Assembly: GCF_001902295.1 (NCBI RefSeq)
Contig: NZ_CP018335.1
Coordinates: 4,092,001 to 4,156,000, forward strand
Direction of reading: 5' to 3'
DNA from: Clostridium kluyveri
GTDB lineage: Bacteria > Bacillota > Clostridia > Clostridiales > Clostridiaceae
DNA: 64,000 bases
The notes beneath the pieces are model-generated. The model was not told the origin of the DNA, searched no databases, and saw only the letters and a program-made list of their open reading frames with translations. The stretch's first letter is position 1. Every line of letters begins with the position of its first letter. Positions 25,513 through 33,549 of the stretch are shown here, piece by piece. The translations under genes and the position numbers were made by a program.

Positions 25513-26472
25513 TTAGACCCTTATTTGAATATTTGTTAGGTTTTCTCCAAAATAAAGGTTATAAAATTCATGTGGAGCCATAAATCTTAAACTTGAATGT
25601 AATCTCCTATTATTGTAGAATTCCATAAATTCATTTACTATTTTGTATGCTTCCGCATAGCTTTGAAATTCATTAATTTTTAAACACTCATCCTCAAGTA
25701 TTCTGTGAAATGATTTCACATGTGCGTTTTTATTTGGCGTCTTCACTGGTATTCTCTCATGTTCAGTTTTAAGTCCTTCACAGCATTCATCAAATTTATG
25801 ACTTATAAACTGAGGCCCGTTGTCTGTTCTTATTACTGGCTTTTTAGAGCCTTCCTCAAACAAGTTTCTTCTTATTAAGCACTTTCTCAGTAGTGCTGTA
25901 GCATCTTTAGCCTCACAGTGTAAACCCATGTGGTAATCTATAATGCTCCTATCAAAGATATCAATTAAATTTAGTAAGTAGAAGAACTTATCTTCACCTT
26001 CTATGTAGCCATATTTTATATCCATTTCCCATAGTTGATTTGAGCCTGTTATAGTTCTGTTAACTGCAATATTTCTCTTTATTTTAGCTTTAATTATTCT
26101 CTGGTCTTTAAGTATTCTGAGCTCTTTGCAAAGCCGATAAACCTTCTTGTGATTAATCACAAGATTATAATATTTTCTTAGATGGTAAGTTATTTTTCTA
26201 TATCCATAGTTAATAGCATCCCCATCAATGGCCTCCAAAATAAATTCCTTAATCTGATCATCGCATACTTTCTCACCATCTACGTTTATACTGTATCCTT
26301 TTGGCTTTCCACCTTTAGGTCTAGCCTTTTCTTTGCCTTCTACGCTTAAATTATAGTAATATGTTGATCTTCCGAGTTTAACTACTTTAAGTACAAATAC
26401 TGCATTGTATCCTTGATCTATATATTTTTTAGCTATTTCTACTTTTTCTTTAATTGAGGGTTTGATTTTTTT
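25513..26472 (-). CDS. IS3-family transposase OrfB (by programmed -1 frameshift)
   Basis: The catalytic rve domain: GSNQLWEMDIKYGYIEGEDK (first Asp), VIRTDNGPQFISHKF (second Asp) and TPNKNAHVKSFHRILEDEC, with the final Glu within the HRILEDE region. The frame stays open upstream to the run of seven A at 26472-26466, where a -1 slip (A-AAA-AAA) joins OrfA to OrfB. The first in-frame ATG, at 26238, is inside the domain, so OrfB is made as the OrfAB fusion. The transposase seems intact. Confidence 0.88.
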   Translation of the reverse strand, partial: KKIKPSIKEKVEIAKKYIDQGYNAVFVLKVVKLGRSTYYYNLSVEGKEKARPKGGKPKGYSINVDGEKVCDDQIKEFILEAIDGDAINYGYRKITYHLRKYYNLVINHKKVYRLCKELRILKDQRIIKAKIKRNIAVNRTITGSNQLWEMDIKYGYIEGEDKFFYLLNLIDIFDRSIIDYHMGLHCEAKDATALLRKCLIRRNLFEEGSKKPVIRTDNGPQFISHKFDECCEGLKTEHERIPVKTPNKNAHVKSFHRILEDECLKINEFQSYAEAYKIVNEFMEFYNNRRLHSSLRFMAPHEFYNLYFGENLTNIQIRV

Positions 26473-26762
26473 ATTAAGTCTCTAAGAATTGCTACTTCTA
26501 AATCTTTTTCTCCTAACAATTTTTTTAGATGATCATTCTCTTTTGTTACTTCTGTTAACTCATTTTCAAGTTCTTTTTCTCCCTCAACCAAAGCTTTTCT
26601 ACCAGGCTTAACTTTAATCTCATCCTTAGAATTCTTTATCCACGTAAATATAGTTGATTTTGAGATCCCATGCCTTCTTGATACCAGTGAAACATTTCCT
26701 ACTTCTTTCACTTCTCTTAATACCTCTTCTTTTAATTCTTTTGTATAACTTTTTCCTTTCAT
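26439..26762 (-). CDS. IS3-family transposase OrfA (HTH protein)
   Basis: About 107 residues starting MKGKSYTKELKEEVLREVKE after GGAGGC. HTH: NVSLVSRRHGISKSTIFTWI. A leucine-zipper-like coiled coil follows (ELENELTEVTKENDHLKKLL), used for OrfA/OrfAB multimerisation. It ends just beyond the A7 slippery site. Binds the IS ends and, alone, usually limits transposition. Confidence 0.9.
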   Translation of the reverse strand: MKGKSYTKELKEEVLREVKEVGNVSLVSRRHGISKSTIFTWIKNSKDEIKVKPGRKALVEGEKELENELTEVTKENDHLKKLLGEKDLEVAILRDLIKKSNPQLKKK

Positions 26763-28202
26763 AGTTTGCCTCCAATCACTTTCTACATTATAATAAATAT
26801 AGATATAATTGTCCAAGTTTATTTAGGGGCTTAAGAGGTATCTGTTTTGATATTTAGTGGATGTTCGAATAATGGTACAACTCTATATAATGCAATTAAT
26901 AAAACCCAGAAAATAAAATCTTCAGAAATAAAATCTGATATTACATTAAATATTTCTACAGATAATCTATCGGCACAGGAGCAAGAAGTAATGCAAACAA
27001 TAGTACCGTTGGTTAATGATTCTAAACTTAGTATAGTAACATATATAAATCAAAATGGAGACAATACAGCATATCAGATGAAAAATGACATCAAAATTAC
27101 AGGGGCTGCATCACTTAATATGGGGTTTTGGATGAATATGGATACCACTAAGGAAACACCAGTAGTAAATGAAATATTTAAAATGCCAGATGTTCTCACT
27201 AAGCAACTACCTGATGAGTTTAAGAACAAAGGTTATATGGTTATGGATTATGATGATATGGCTGGTATTCAGGGAGCATCTCAAATTGATTATAAAAAGC
27301 TTGCAGAATTCAATAAGAAATTTCAATCTAAGTTTCTTCAATTTATGGCTGAGTATACTAAACAATTTAATCCTAACCTTAACATTATAAACAAAGTAAG
27401 CACTGAAAATACAAATGATTCAACTATTGCTCAACCCGTAAGCGTATATCAGATAAAACTAGATGATAAGACATTTAAGGATTTAATACATTATACCCTT
27501 AACAATTTTGCAGAAAATAAAGATGCAATGGCATTTTTAAAAGATTATATGACTAGTCTTAATTCCATTATGGGATTGTCGCAAGACCAGGAGAATCTCA
27601 ACAAAACTTTTGATGAAATGCCTCAAATGATTACACAATTAAATAAAAAATTAGCTGCATTGGATAATGTGAAGATTCTTGGTGATAAGGGCATTACACT
27701 CCAATATACTGTAAGTAATGATGGATATATTGTGAAAGAAACCGGAAATGCAGAATTTGTTATTAATCTGCCTGAGTTAAATGAATTGAGTCAGAGTGAT
27801 ATATCTCAACAGGATCAAAATAATCAGAAGTTAACAGGAATTTATACAATTGATTTCAATTTTAATAATAGGTACTATACTATTAATGGGTACAACCCTG
27901 TAACATTTCCTGCTCTAAATGAATATAATTCATTCAATTACGCTGACTTACTAAAAACAATTCCAGCTCAATCAAGCGGTAAATAGAAAAATTACTGCTG
28001 TTATTTCAATGGGCTTTAAGGTAATTAAGTTGGAATTAAAATATTCTCAATATGTAATATATGGTTATAGTGAAAATGCCAGGGACTACTGATAGTAACT
28101 CATAGTAAATCTTTCAATATACCTATGGCTCCAGGGTTAAATGGGGATATAACACGGGAAACCGTAAATAAAATAAAACTATATGTGTATATGTTAAAAA
28201 TA

Positions 28203-28232
28203 GACACTGTTTGAGCAGTGTCCATTTTTATT
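28203..28232 (+). terminator. Intrinsic terminator downstream of the lipoprotein gene
   Basis: GACACTG-TTTGAG-CAGTGTC followed by CATTTTTATTTTG. It lies about 215 nt after the lipoprotein stop, so a 3' UTR or a small untranslated RNA could precede it. Confidence 0.8.
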
Positions 28233-28460
28233 TTGTTCATAAATAGTTAATTATTATGCCATTAAGTTGTAACAAATACTATTTATAATCATAAGTACAT
28301 TCAGTGGACAAGTACCAATGTTAAATAAGTAGATTATAAGGTATGCCCCCTTAAGCGTAAATATAAACTGGTGTCTGTAGTTGCAGGGCACTTAAAACTC
28401 AAATGCAACTTCCACAAGATAGTATAAGTTTAGACTCCTTTAAAAATAATATTGCATAAA

Positions 28461-28490
28461 AATAAGCACTCGTCATTTAGGGTGCTTATT
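28461..28490 (-). terminator. Terminator of the Arg-rich protein gene
   Basis: On the minus strand AATAAGCAC(CC) pairs with (GA)GTGCTTATT, followed by TTTATG. It is 55 nt after the stop of the gene at 28545-28865. Confidence 0.7.
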
Positions 28491-28544
28491 CTACATAATG
28501 GCTAGATCAGCTATATTTATGAAGTTGTGAAGCATTCTCCATTA

Positions 28545-28865
28545 TTAATACCAATACCAGTCGTCATAGTCATAAAATAATGGAAAAAGAGGAGATTCAC
28601 ATATATTCCGTCTGCATCTGCGCCTATGTCTACGTCTTCTACGTCTTCTTCTACGTCTTCTATGGCTTCTATGCCTATATTCAGGATTAAAGTCATAATC
28701 AAAATTTTCATTAAAGTCTTCATCATAAGGCTCTACATCCGTATATTCATTTTGAATTGGTCTATTATAAGGCATTAAGCAGTATGGGCAATACATAGGA
28801 GCTTCAAAGTCGTAAGAATTTTCAACTTTTTCATTTGAATTGTCATTAGAATCATTGATACTCAT
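28545..28865 (-). CDS. Small protein with acidic N-half, CPYC motif and Arg/His tract
   Basis: A 106-residue protein starting after GGAGGT. Residues 1-25 are Asn/Ser/Asp-rich; a C-P-Y-C pair follows (YCPYCLMPYN), then an acidic, aromatic part (EPYDEDFNENFDYDFNPEY), a basic block of about 20 Arg and His residues (about 66-86), and an aromatic tail ending DDWYWY. No family recognised. The strongly separated charges suggest binding to polyanions (DNA, RNA, poly-gamma-glutamate) or self-association, as in some spore coat proteins; that is only a guess. Another frame over the same bases is an artefact. Confidence 0.7.
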   Translation of the reverse strand: MSINDSNDNSNEKVENSYDFEAPMYCPYCLMPYNRPIQNEYTDVEPYDEDFNENFDYDFNPEYRHRSHRRRRRRRRRRRHRRRCRRNICESPLFPLFYDYDDWYWY

Positions 28866-29339
28866 AGGTACCTCCGTAAATTTGTTTACAATGCCATATT
28901 ATGAGTAAAATATCAAATCCGTGAATAAGAGTTAAGAATCATTAGAAGGTGTATAGATATTAAAGTTAGAGTATATATATTAAGCATAACTAAACTTCAA
29001 ATAATTACTTGCTAAGAGTATATCTGTTTAACATATCTCCTCTTCTGATATAGAAAAACTTATAAAGTGTGAATACTATAGGAGACTCAAGAGAACTCAA
29101 AATAATTAAATGCAGGTTTGCTATAAACACCTTTATACTATTTAAGACTTCTTAAATTTATATGTGGTTGTTGCCCTTATATTCTAAATTGCCTCTTCAG
29201 TTTTGCTGACTACAGTGCCATTGGCAAATTGATGTTATTAGGATTAAAAAATTGTACTTTGAAGTTTGCAACTTCAGCAGAAGGTGAAACAAATGTAGTT
29301 TCAGATACTTTCTTTCAGAGAATAGCCTTTATTTTTGTA

Positions 29340-29906
29340 ATTTTTGAGAGAACAACGCCAAAAAAATAAGTGCTGCTCCTATATAGCATTTTACATTCAA
29401 CACTTCTTGCAGAAAATACTGGTTCTAGTGAAAATATAAGTCCAATCTTTTCAGGTGACGCATAGTGTTTGTTGTGCGATAGGCTGAACAATAAAACCGT
29501 ATGCGCTGCAAATTAATCCAAGGCAAATAATTGCCTCTATTGTACTGGTGTTTCTGGAAATGCAAGAGTCTCAATGCATATCATTAGCAAAACTCCTAAC
29601 AAGGAAGCAACCCCTAATTGAATAATACTGATTAGAAGTGTATCCTCGTTCTTTGTGATCCTATCAAACCCAATAATATAAACTGCATAAAACAGCGCTG
29701 CGATGAGGCAATACATTGAACCTTTGTCTAATGTAAAGGTATCTTTTACTGTCAAAAGATATGAACCAATGACAGCCAGAAAAATACTCAACATGATAGA
29801 GTCTCGGGGGCATTTGTGCAGCAATTGCTTGTTTAATAAATGTGTAACTAGTTCCCCAAATAAATGCTACCAATAGTAAAGTCATGTTTGCTTGTATTCT
29901 AGACAA
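29340..29906 (-). pseudogene. EamA/DMT transporter pseudogene
   Basis: Three pieces in different frames: MSRIQANMTLLLVAFIWGTS-YTFIKQAIAAQ (N-terminal EamA), then IFLAVIGSYLLTVKDTFTLD-KGSMYCLIAALFYAVYIIGF, and further on SPEKIGLIFSLEPVFSA, which is the typical C-terminal EamA block. At least one deletion and two frameshifts separate them, so no product is possible. Confidence 0.82.
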
Positions 29907-29949
29907 TTTTATTTTTCTCCTTTCTATATGAGCAAAGATTCAGAAAATC

Positions 29950-30262
29950 TATTTTTCAATTAATTCCATTCAACTATGGAACTCATCTAATCTGACTTCA
30001 CTAATAAACGTAGATCCTAAAAGTAAAATGCCAATAAAATCACGGCATTCTGGGTTACTCATACTATTTCCCACGATCATGACTAATCCCATCAGCGCAA
30101 TACAAAGGTGAATTCTTTTTTAATAGATAATCGTTCATGAAGAAGTTCATGAAGAAGAATTGGTGAACAAGATATAACGATTACTGGTGCAAAATAATAA
30201 GCAAGTGTAGCATTAGTAACTGTTGTATACTGAGATAAAATGAACTGAATTTTATATTTCAT
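29950..30262 (-). pseudogene. Second EamA transporter remnant
   Basis: From an ATG with AAGGAG upstream: MKYKIQFILSQYTTVTNATL-AYYFAPVIVI and SPILLHELLHERLSIKKEF, then a stop; shifted frames continue with typical EamA-like hydrophobic sequence. The text matches the middle of EamA domain 2 (L-x-E-x-x-x-K-x), so its N-terminal half is gone. It is separate from the remnant at 29340-29906. Confidence 0.65.
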
Positions 30263-30301
30263 AATTTTTCTCCTTGAAAATCTGCCAGATTTAGTGGTTT
30301 G

Positions 30302-30468
30302 GGGATTAGTATTTTGCCGCAGCTTATTTTACAGCGCATTCCTTATCATATCGTGGCAAGGGAGTTGGAAATACCTGCCTATCGAAAAATCGGATTGGCA
30401 TTGAGAGATAAAAAGAGTACATCACTTGCAGTCAAGCGATTTTTAGATTATATAAAATATAGATAGCC
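30302..30468 (+). pseudogene. LysR C-terminal remnant
   Basis: GISILPQLILQRIPYHIVAR, EIPAYRKIGLALRDKKS, then a frameshift near 30420 and SLAVKRFLDYIKYR-stop. This is the end of a LysR substrate-binding domain (x-x-I-x-x-L-P, then F-x-x-[YF]). The HTH part is absent. It lies divergent from the EamA remnant, the arrangement of a former LysR/exporter pair. Confidence 0.7.
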
Positions 30469-30502
30469 TTGATATTATAATATTAGGTAATGCTCATCTA
30501 TA

Positions 30503-31708
30503 TTATCTGTGTTCTTGTGCATTAACAACTGTCGTAATTGATGGCAGCCGAATTGAAATAAAGAAAGCTAATGATAAAAAGCATACAATCATACCAACAA
30601 CTCCATACCATCCATATGAAGACCAAAAGGTTCCACCGGCAGTTCCTCCAACGCTAGAGCCTACATAATAGAACAGCAAGTATAATGATGAAGCTTGTGC
30701 CTTATCATGCGTTGCTACTTTACCGATCCAACCACTAACAATTGAATGACATCCAAAGAAACCAAAGGTCAAAAGAGCAATACCAATAATTTTTAATGCT
30801 AGTTTTATATCCAATGTTATGAATGCCCCAATAAACATTGTTAAAAGTGCAATATAAAGGACTTTATGTTCCCCATGAGTATCTGCCAAATGTCCCATAA
30901 AAGTAGAACTAAATGTTCCCACAACATAAATAACAAAAATAAAGCTGACTAGGGTTGAACTAAGACTATATGGAGGTTTAACTAGCTGAAAGCCAATAAA
31001 GTTATACAAAGCAACAAAACTCCCCATAATCAAAAAACCAATACAATATAAGCAAATCAAATCAGGACTTTTCAGATGATTGACCATAGATCTTAATAAT
31101 TTATTTATTTCAAAAGAACGTGGTTCAAAATGTTTGGATGCCGGTAACTTGGTCCAAAATATAACACTAGCTAGAACCCCCAAAATCCCTATACATGCTA
31201 GTGCCATTCTCCAATTAAAGAGGCCAGTAATAACCCCAATAATAATACGTCCACTCATTCCACCAATAGAATTTCCGCTAATATACAATCCCATAACCAT
31301 ACCCAAGCTTGCCCCATCAATTTCCTCGCTGATATAAGCCATAGCAATTGCTGGTAGTCCTGCTAAAACAAAGCCCTGCAAACCTCTCAATATAAGTAGG
31401 CCATGAAAATTAGGAACAAATGCAGTTAACACCGCTAGAATGGATGATGTAAATATAGCAAAAGACATTATTGGCTTTCGTCCCAATACTTCCGATAATG
31501 AACCGAAAATCAACATGCTTACTGCTAAAATACAAGTTGTCACCGAAAGTGATAAACTAGCCACAGTTGGCGAAATAGCAAATTCCCTAGATAGATATGG
31601 CATTAAAGGTTGTGTACTATATAAGATAGCAAAAGTATTAAACCCTCCTGCAAATAGAGCAATACTAACCATACGAAATTCCCTTGTATCTTTTTGAATG
31701 TAATTCAT
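30503..31708 (-). CDS. MFS transporter, YnfM/AraJ-like
   Basis: A 401-residue protein with 12 predicted membrane segments. GGFNTFAILYSTQPLMPYLS in TM1 and FGSLSEVLGRKPIMSFAIF (motif A) place it with YnfM-like inner-membrane exporters. It is divergent from a LysR gene at 31923, with a dyad in between. The substrate is unknown. Confidence 0.88.
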   Translation of the reverse strand: MNYIQKDTREFRMVSIALFAGGFNTFAILYSTQPLMPYLSREFAISPTVASLSLSVTTCILAVSMLIFGSLSEVLGRKPIMSFAIFTSSILAVLTAFVPNFHGLLILRGLQGFVLAGLPAIAMAYISEEIDGASLGMVMGLYISGNSIGGMSGRIIIGVITGLFNWRMALACIGILGVLASVIFWTKLPASKHFEPRSFEINKLLRSMVNHLKSPDLICLYCIGFLIMGSFVALYNFIGFQLVKPPYSLSSTLVSFIFVIYVVGTFSSTFMGHLADTHGEHKVLYIALLTMFIGAFITLDIKLALKIIGIALLTFGFFGCHSIVSGWIGKVATHDKAQASSLYLLFYYVGSSVGGTAGGTFWSSYGWYGVVGMIVCFLSLAFFISIRLPSITTVVNAQEHR

Positions 31709-31833
31709 AAACCCCTCCTAGTTAAATTTAAAATATAATTAAAACACTAATTATAGGCGATCCATAACTATTTATATATAATTAAAGTTAAAATTCATTA
31801 TCCTTTGACTTTACCTGATGCCTCATGTATTAT

Positions 31834-31852
31834 TATATCAAGAAATGATATA
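31834..31852. promoter_or_regulatory. LysR-type operator between MFS and lysR genes
   Basis: TATATCA-AGAAA-TGATATA: 7-bp perfect arms with a 5-bp spacer, containing the T-N11-A pattern bound by LysR regulators. It lies midway between the divergent start codons. Confidence 0.65.
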
Positions 31853-31922
31853 TAATAAAAATATCTAAAACTTATATAATATATAAGTAAATAATTATAA
31901 ATAATACACAGGAGTGATTATC

Positions 31923-32783
31923 GTGGATAACAGGCAGATGTCTTATTTTCTCGCTATCATTGAAGAAGGCAGTATTACAAAAGCTGCTAATAAACTGCAC
32001 CTGGCTCAGCCTTATTTAAGCCAACAACTTAAACTCCTTGAAGATGAATTAGAAGTAAAATTGGTAGAGAGAACCACTCGCAAATTTCAAGTAACGGAAG
32101 CAGGTAAAATGCTCGCATACAGAGCCAAACAAATACTAGATTTGGCTGAAAAGGCCATTAAAGAATTAAAAGATTTTAATGAAGGAATTAAAGGTACTTT
32201 ATCAATTGGCTGTTTATCTTCTGCTACTGAAAATCTCTTAACACAAAAAATCTATGATTTTCATAAAAAGTATCCAGATATAAATTTTGAAATACGCCAA
32301 TGCAGCACAGATGAAATATTGGAATTGCTAAAAAGAGGCGTTATAGAAATTGGTATTGTACGCAGTCCTTTAAATTTGGATATTTTCGAATCCATACCTT
32401 TACCTGTTGAACCAATGACTGCAGTATCAAATAATCAAATAGACTTAGGAAAAAATGATAACTACATATCCTTAGAAGAACTTTCTACCAAACCTCTATT
32501 AGTACACAGAAGATTTGAAAAAGACATATTAAGTTTTTTTCACAAGAAGGGATTAAAACCAAGAATACTTTGTAAAATTGAAGATACCAGATCAATATTA
32601 TTATTAGCAGGACTTGGAATTGGTGTAGGAATCGTACCAAAGGATTGGACTAATCTTACACATAGCCAAAATTTAAGGTATAAAGAGATTCCAGAACTTC
32701 ATTTGAATACAAACATCGTTATAACAAGGCTTAAAAATCACTATTTAACTTCCGTAGCCAGACACTTTCTAGAAACCTTTTAG
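31923..32783 (+). CDS. LysR family transcriptional regulator
   Basis: A 286-residue regulator with GTG start at 31923 (GGAG about 8 nt upstream; a GTG at 31914 overlaps that site). N-terminal winged helix: MSYFLAIIEEGSITKAANKL, HLAQPYLSQQLKLLEDEL; C-terminal substrate-binding domain to YLTSVARHFLETF. It probably controls the divergent MFS exporter gene. Confidence 0.92.
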   Translation: MDNRQMSYFLAIIEEGSITKAANKLHLAQPYLSQQLKLLEDELEVKLVERTTRKFQVTEAGKMLAYRAKQILDLAEKAIKELKDFNEGIKGTLSIGCLSSATENLLTQKIYDFHKKYPDINFEIRQCSTDEILELLKRGVIEIGIVRSPLNLDIFESIPLPVEPMTAVSNNQIDLGKNDNYISLEELSTKPLLVHRRFEKDILSFFHKKGLKPRILCKIEDTRSILLLAGLGIGVGIVPKDWTNLTHSQNLRYKEIPELHLNTNIVITRLKNHYLTSVARHFLETF

Positions 32784-33549
32784 AACTAGATTTCTTTGTC
32801 GAAATATAGCTCTTAATGAGTTTATACTGCCATATATATAAATTGAAACTATTATAACACGTTATAAGAATGTTACGAAGAAAAATTTTTTTCACCCATA
32901 TATATCCCCCTATAAATTCGTGATAATTTACCATTGTTCAAATATCTTGGAGTTTGTGCTTTATATGCTTTATAATCATCGCTAAAAGTTAATAATAAAT
33001 GTTTTTCTTCTTGTAAAATAAGCAAGTGTATTGAACAAATATTTAAAATCATCATGTTTTTCAGTATGTAAAATTTCAACTGTATTACCAATGGCTATCC
33101 ATCCTATAGGAACAAACTCATTTTCTGGAAATATGGTTTTTATATGAACAATTCCATTTACAGTTTTCCTGAATCTGTTGCTTCCTCAACTGTTGCTCCT
33201 TCATATACCTCCAGATTTCAAGTATATCTTTAACCTCTTCTAAACTTGTGACTTTGAAAGCTTTGCCCTTTGCCACTTTGATTCTTTGTATTGTGATTTC
33301 CTGCAACTTTGTAAGTCTGCCTTTTGGGTTTTTACCTCAAGGTAAGAAATGAGATTGTTAAAAACTTTGTTAGAGCCTACGGAACGTCAGACCCCTTCAT
33401 ACCAAATATATATACGCTCATGAGCTAGGACATGCTGTACTGCACACTAATGCATCCATTAAATTATTTATTGAAAATAAACTGTATATAAAATTGAAGA
33501 TGATAAATTTACCGCCGAACCTTCAGTTGATGCTCTACCCATTTCTAAT
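32784..33549. other. Remnant-filled gap with gamma-carbonic-anhydrase-like and IrrE-like pieces
   Basis: No intact gene is supported. On the minus strand about 33158-33000 reads NGIVHIKTIFPENEFVPIGW-IAIGNTVEILHTEKHDDF, which resembles the C-terminal part of a hexapeptide-repeat carbonic-anhydrase-like protein (x-P-x-G-x-[IV]-A-x-G-N-P). Just upstream in another frame is IQRIKVAKGKAFKVTSLEEV, unassigned. On the plus strand 33413-33520 reads YAHELGHAVLHTNASIKLFI then decays; HELGH is the zinc motif of ImmA/IrrE peptidases. Confidence 0.5.
33413..33520 (+). pseudogene. ImmA/IrrE-type metallopeptidase fragment
   Basis: Only the active-site segment survives: YAHELGHAVLHTNASIKLFI-ENKLYIK, then frameshifts (DDKFTAE-SVDALPIS in another frame). 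H-E-x-x-H plus the following L-H-T is typical of prophage or ICE ImmA proteins, so this is probably a trace of a lost mobile element. Confidence 0.6.

Larger units (their letters stand above)
25458..26836 (-). mobile_element. IS3-family insertion sequence (about 1.38 kb)
   Basis: Two overlapping frames on the minus strand (orfA, orfB) between imperfect terminal inverted repeats: TTAACCCCC...TTTTGGACA on the left and, on the other strand, TTAAGCCCCT...CTTGGACA on the right. It is flanked by GGTATC. The frameshift signal, DDE transposase and ends agree with the IS150-like part of the IS3 family. Confidence 0.88.
25408..27986 (+). pseudogene. Lipoprotein gene split by an IS3-family element
   Basis: The 5' end (25408-25457) encodes MKNIRKMMTLIIGMMVS after GGAGGG, and the rest (26843-27986) continues VLIFSGCSNNGTTLYNAINK. 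Removing the IS and one copy of the 6-bp duplication GGTATC restores one open frame with a lipobox (FSGC) cleaved before Cys. The mature protein has about 375 residues, no repeats and a run of short beta-type segments (DITLNISTDN, KITGAASLNMGFWMN); the family is not recognised. The 3' part alone starts at an internal ATG without signal peptide, so no correctly exported product is expected. Confidence 0.9.

Noticed and set aside
28517..28726. Minus-strand 69-codon frame rich in Asp/Glu/Val
   Set aside because: It is a second frame over the repetitive Arg/His codons of 28545-28865; only the other frame has a start with GGAGGT.
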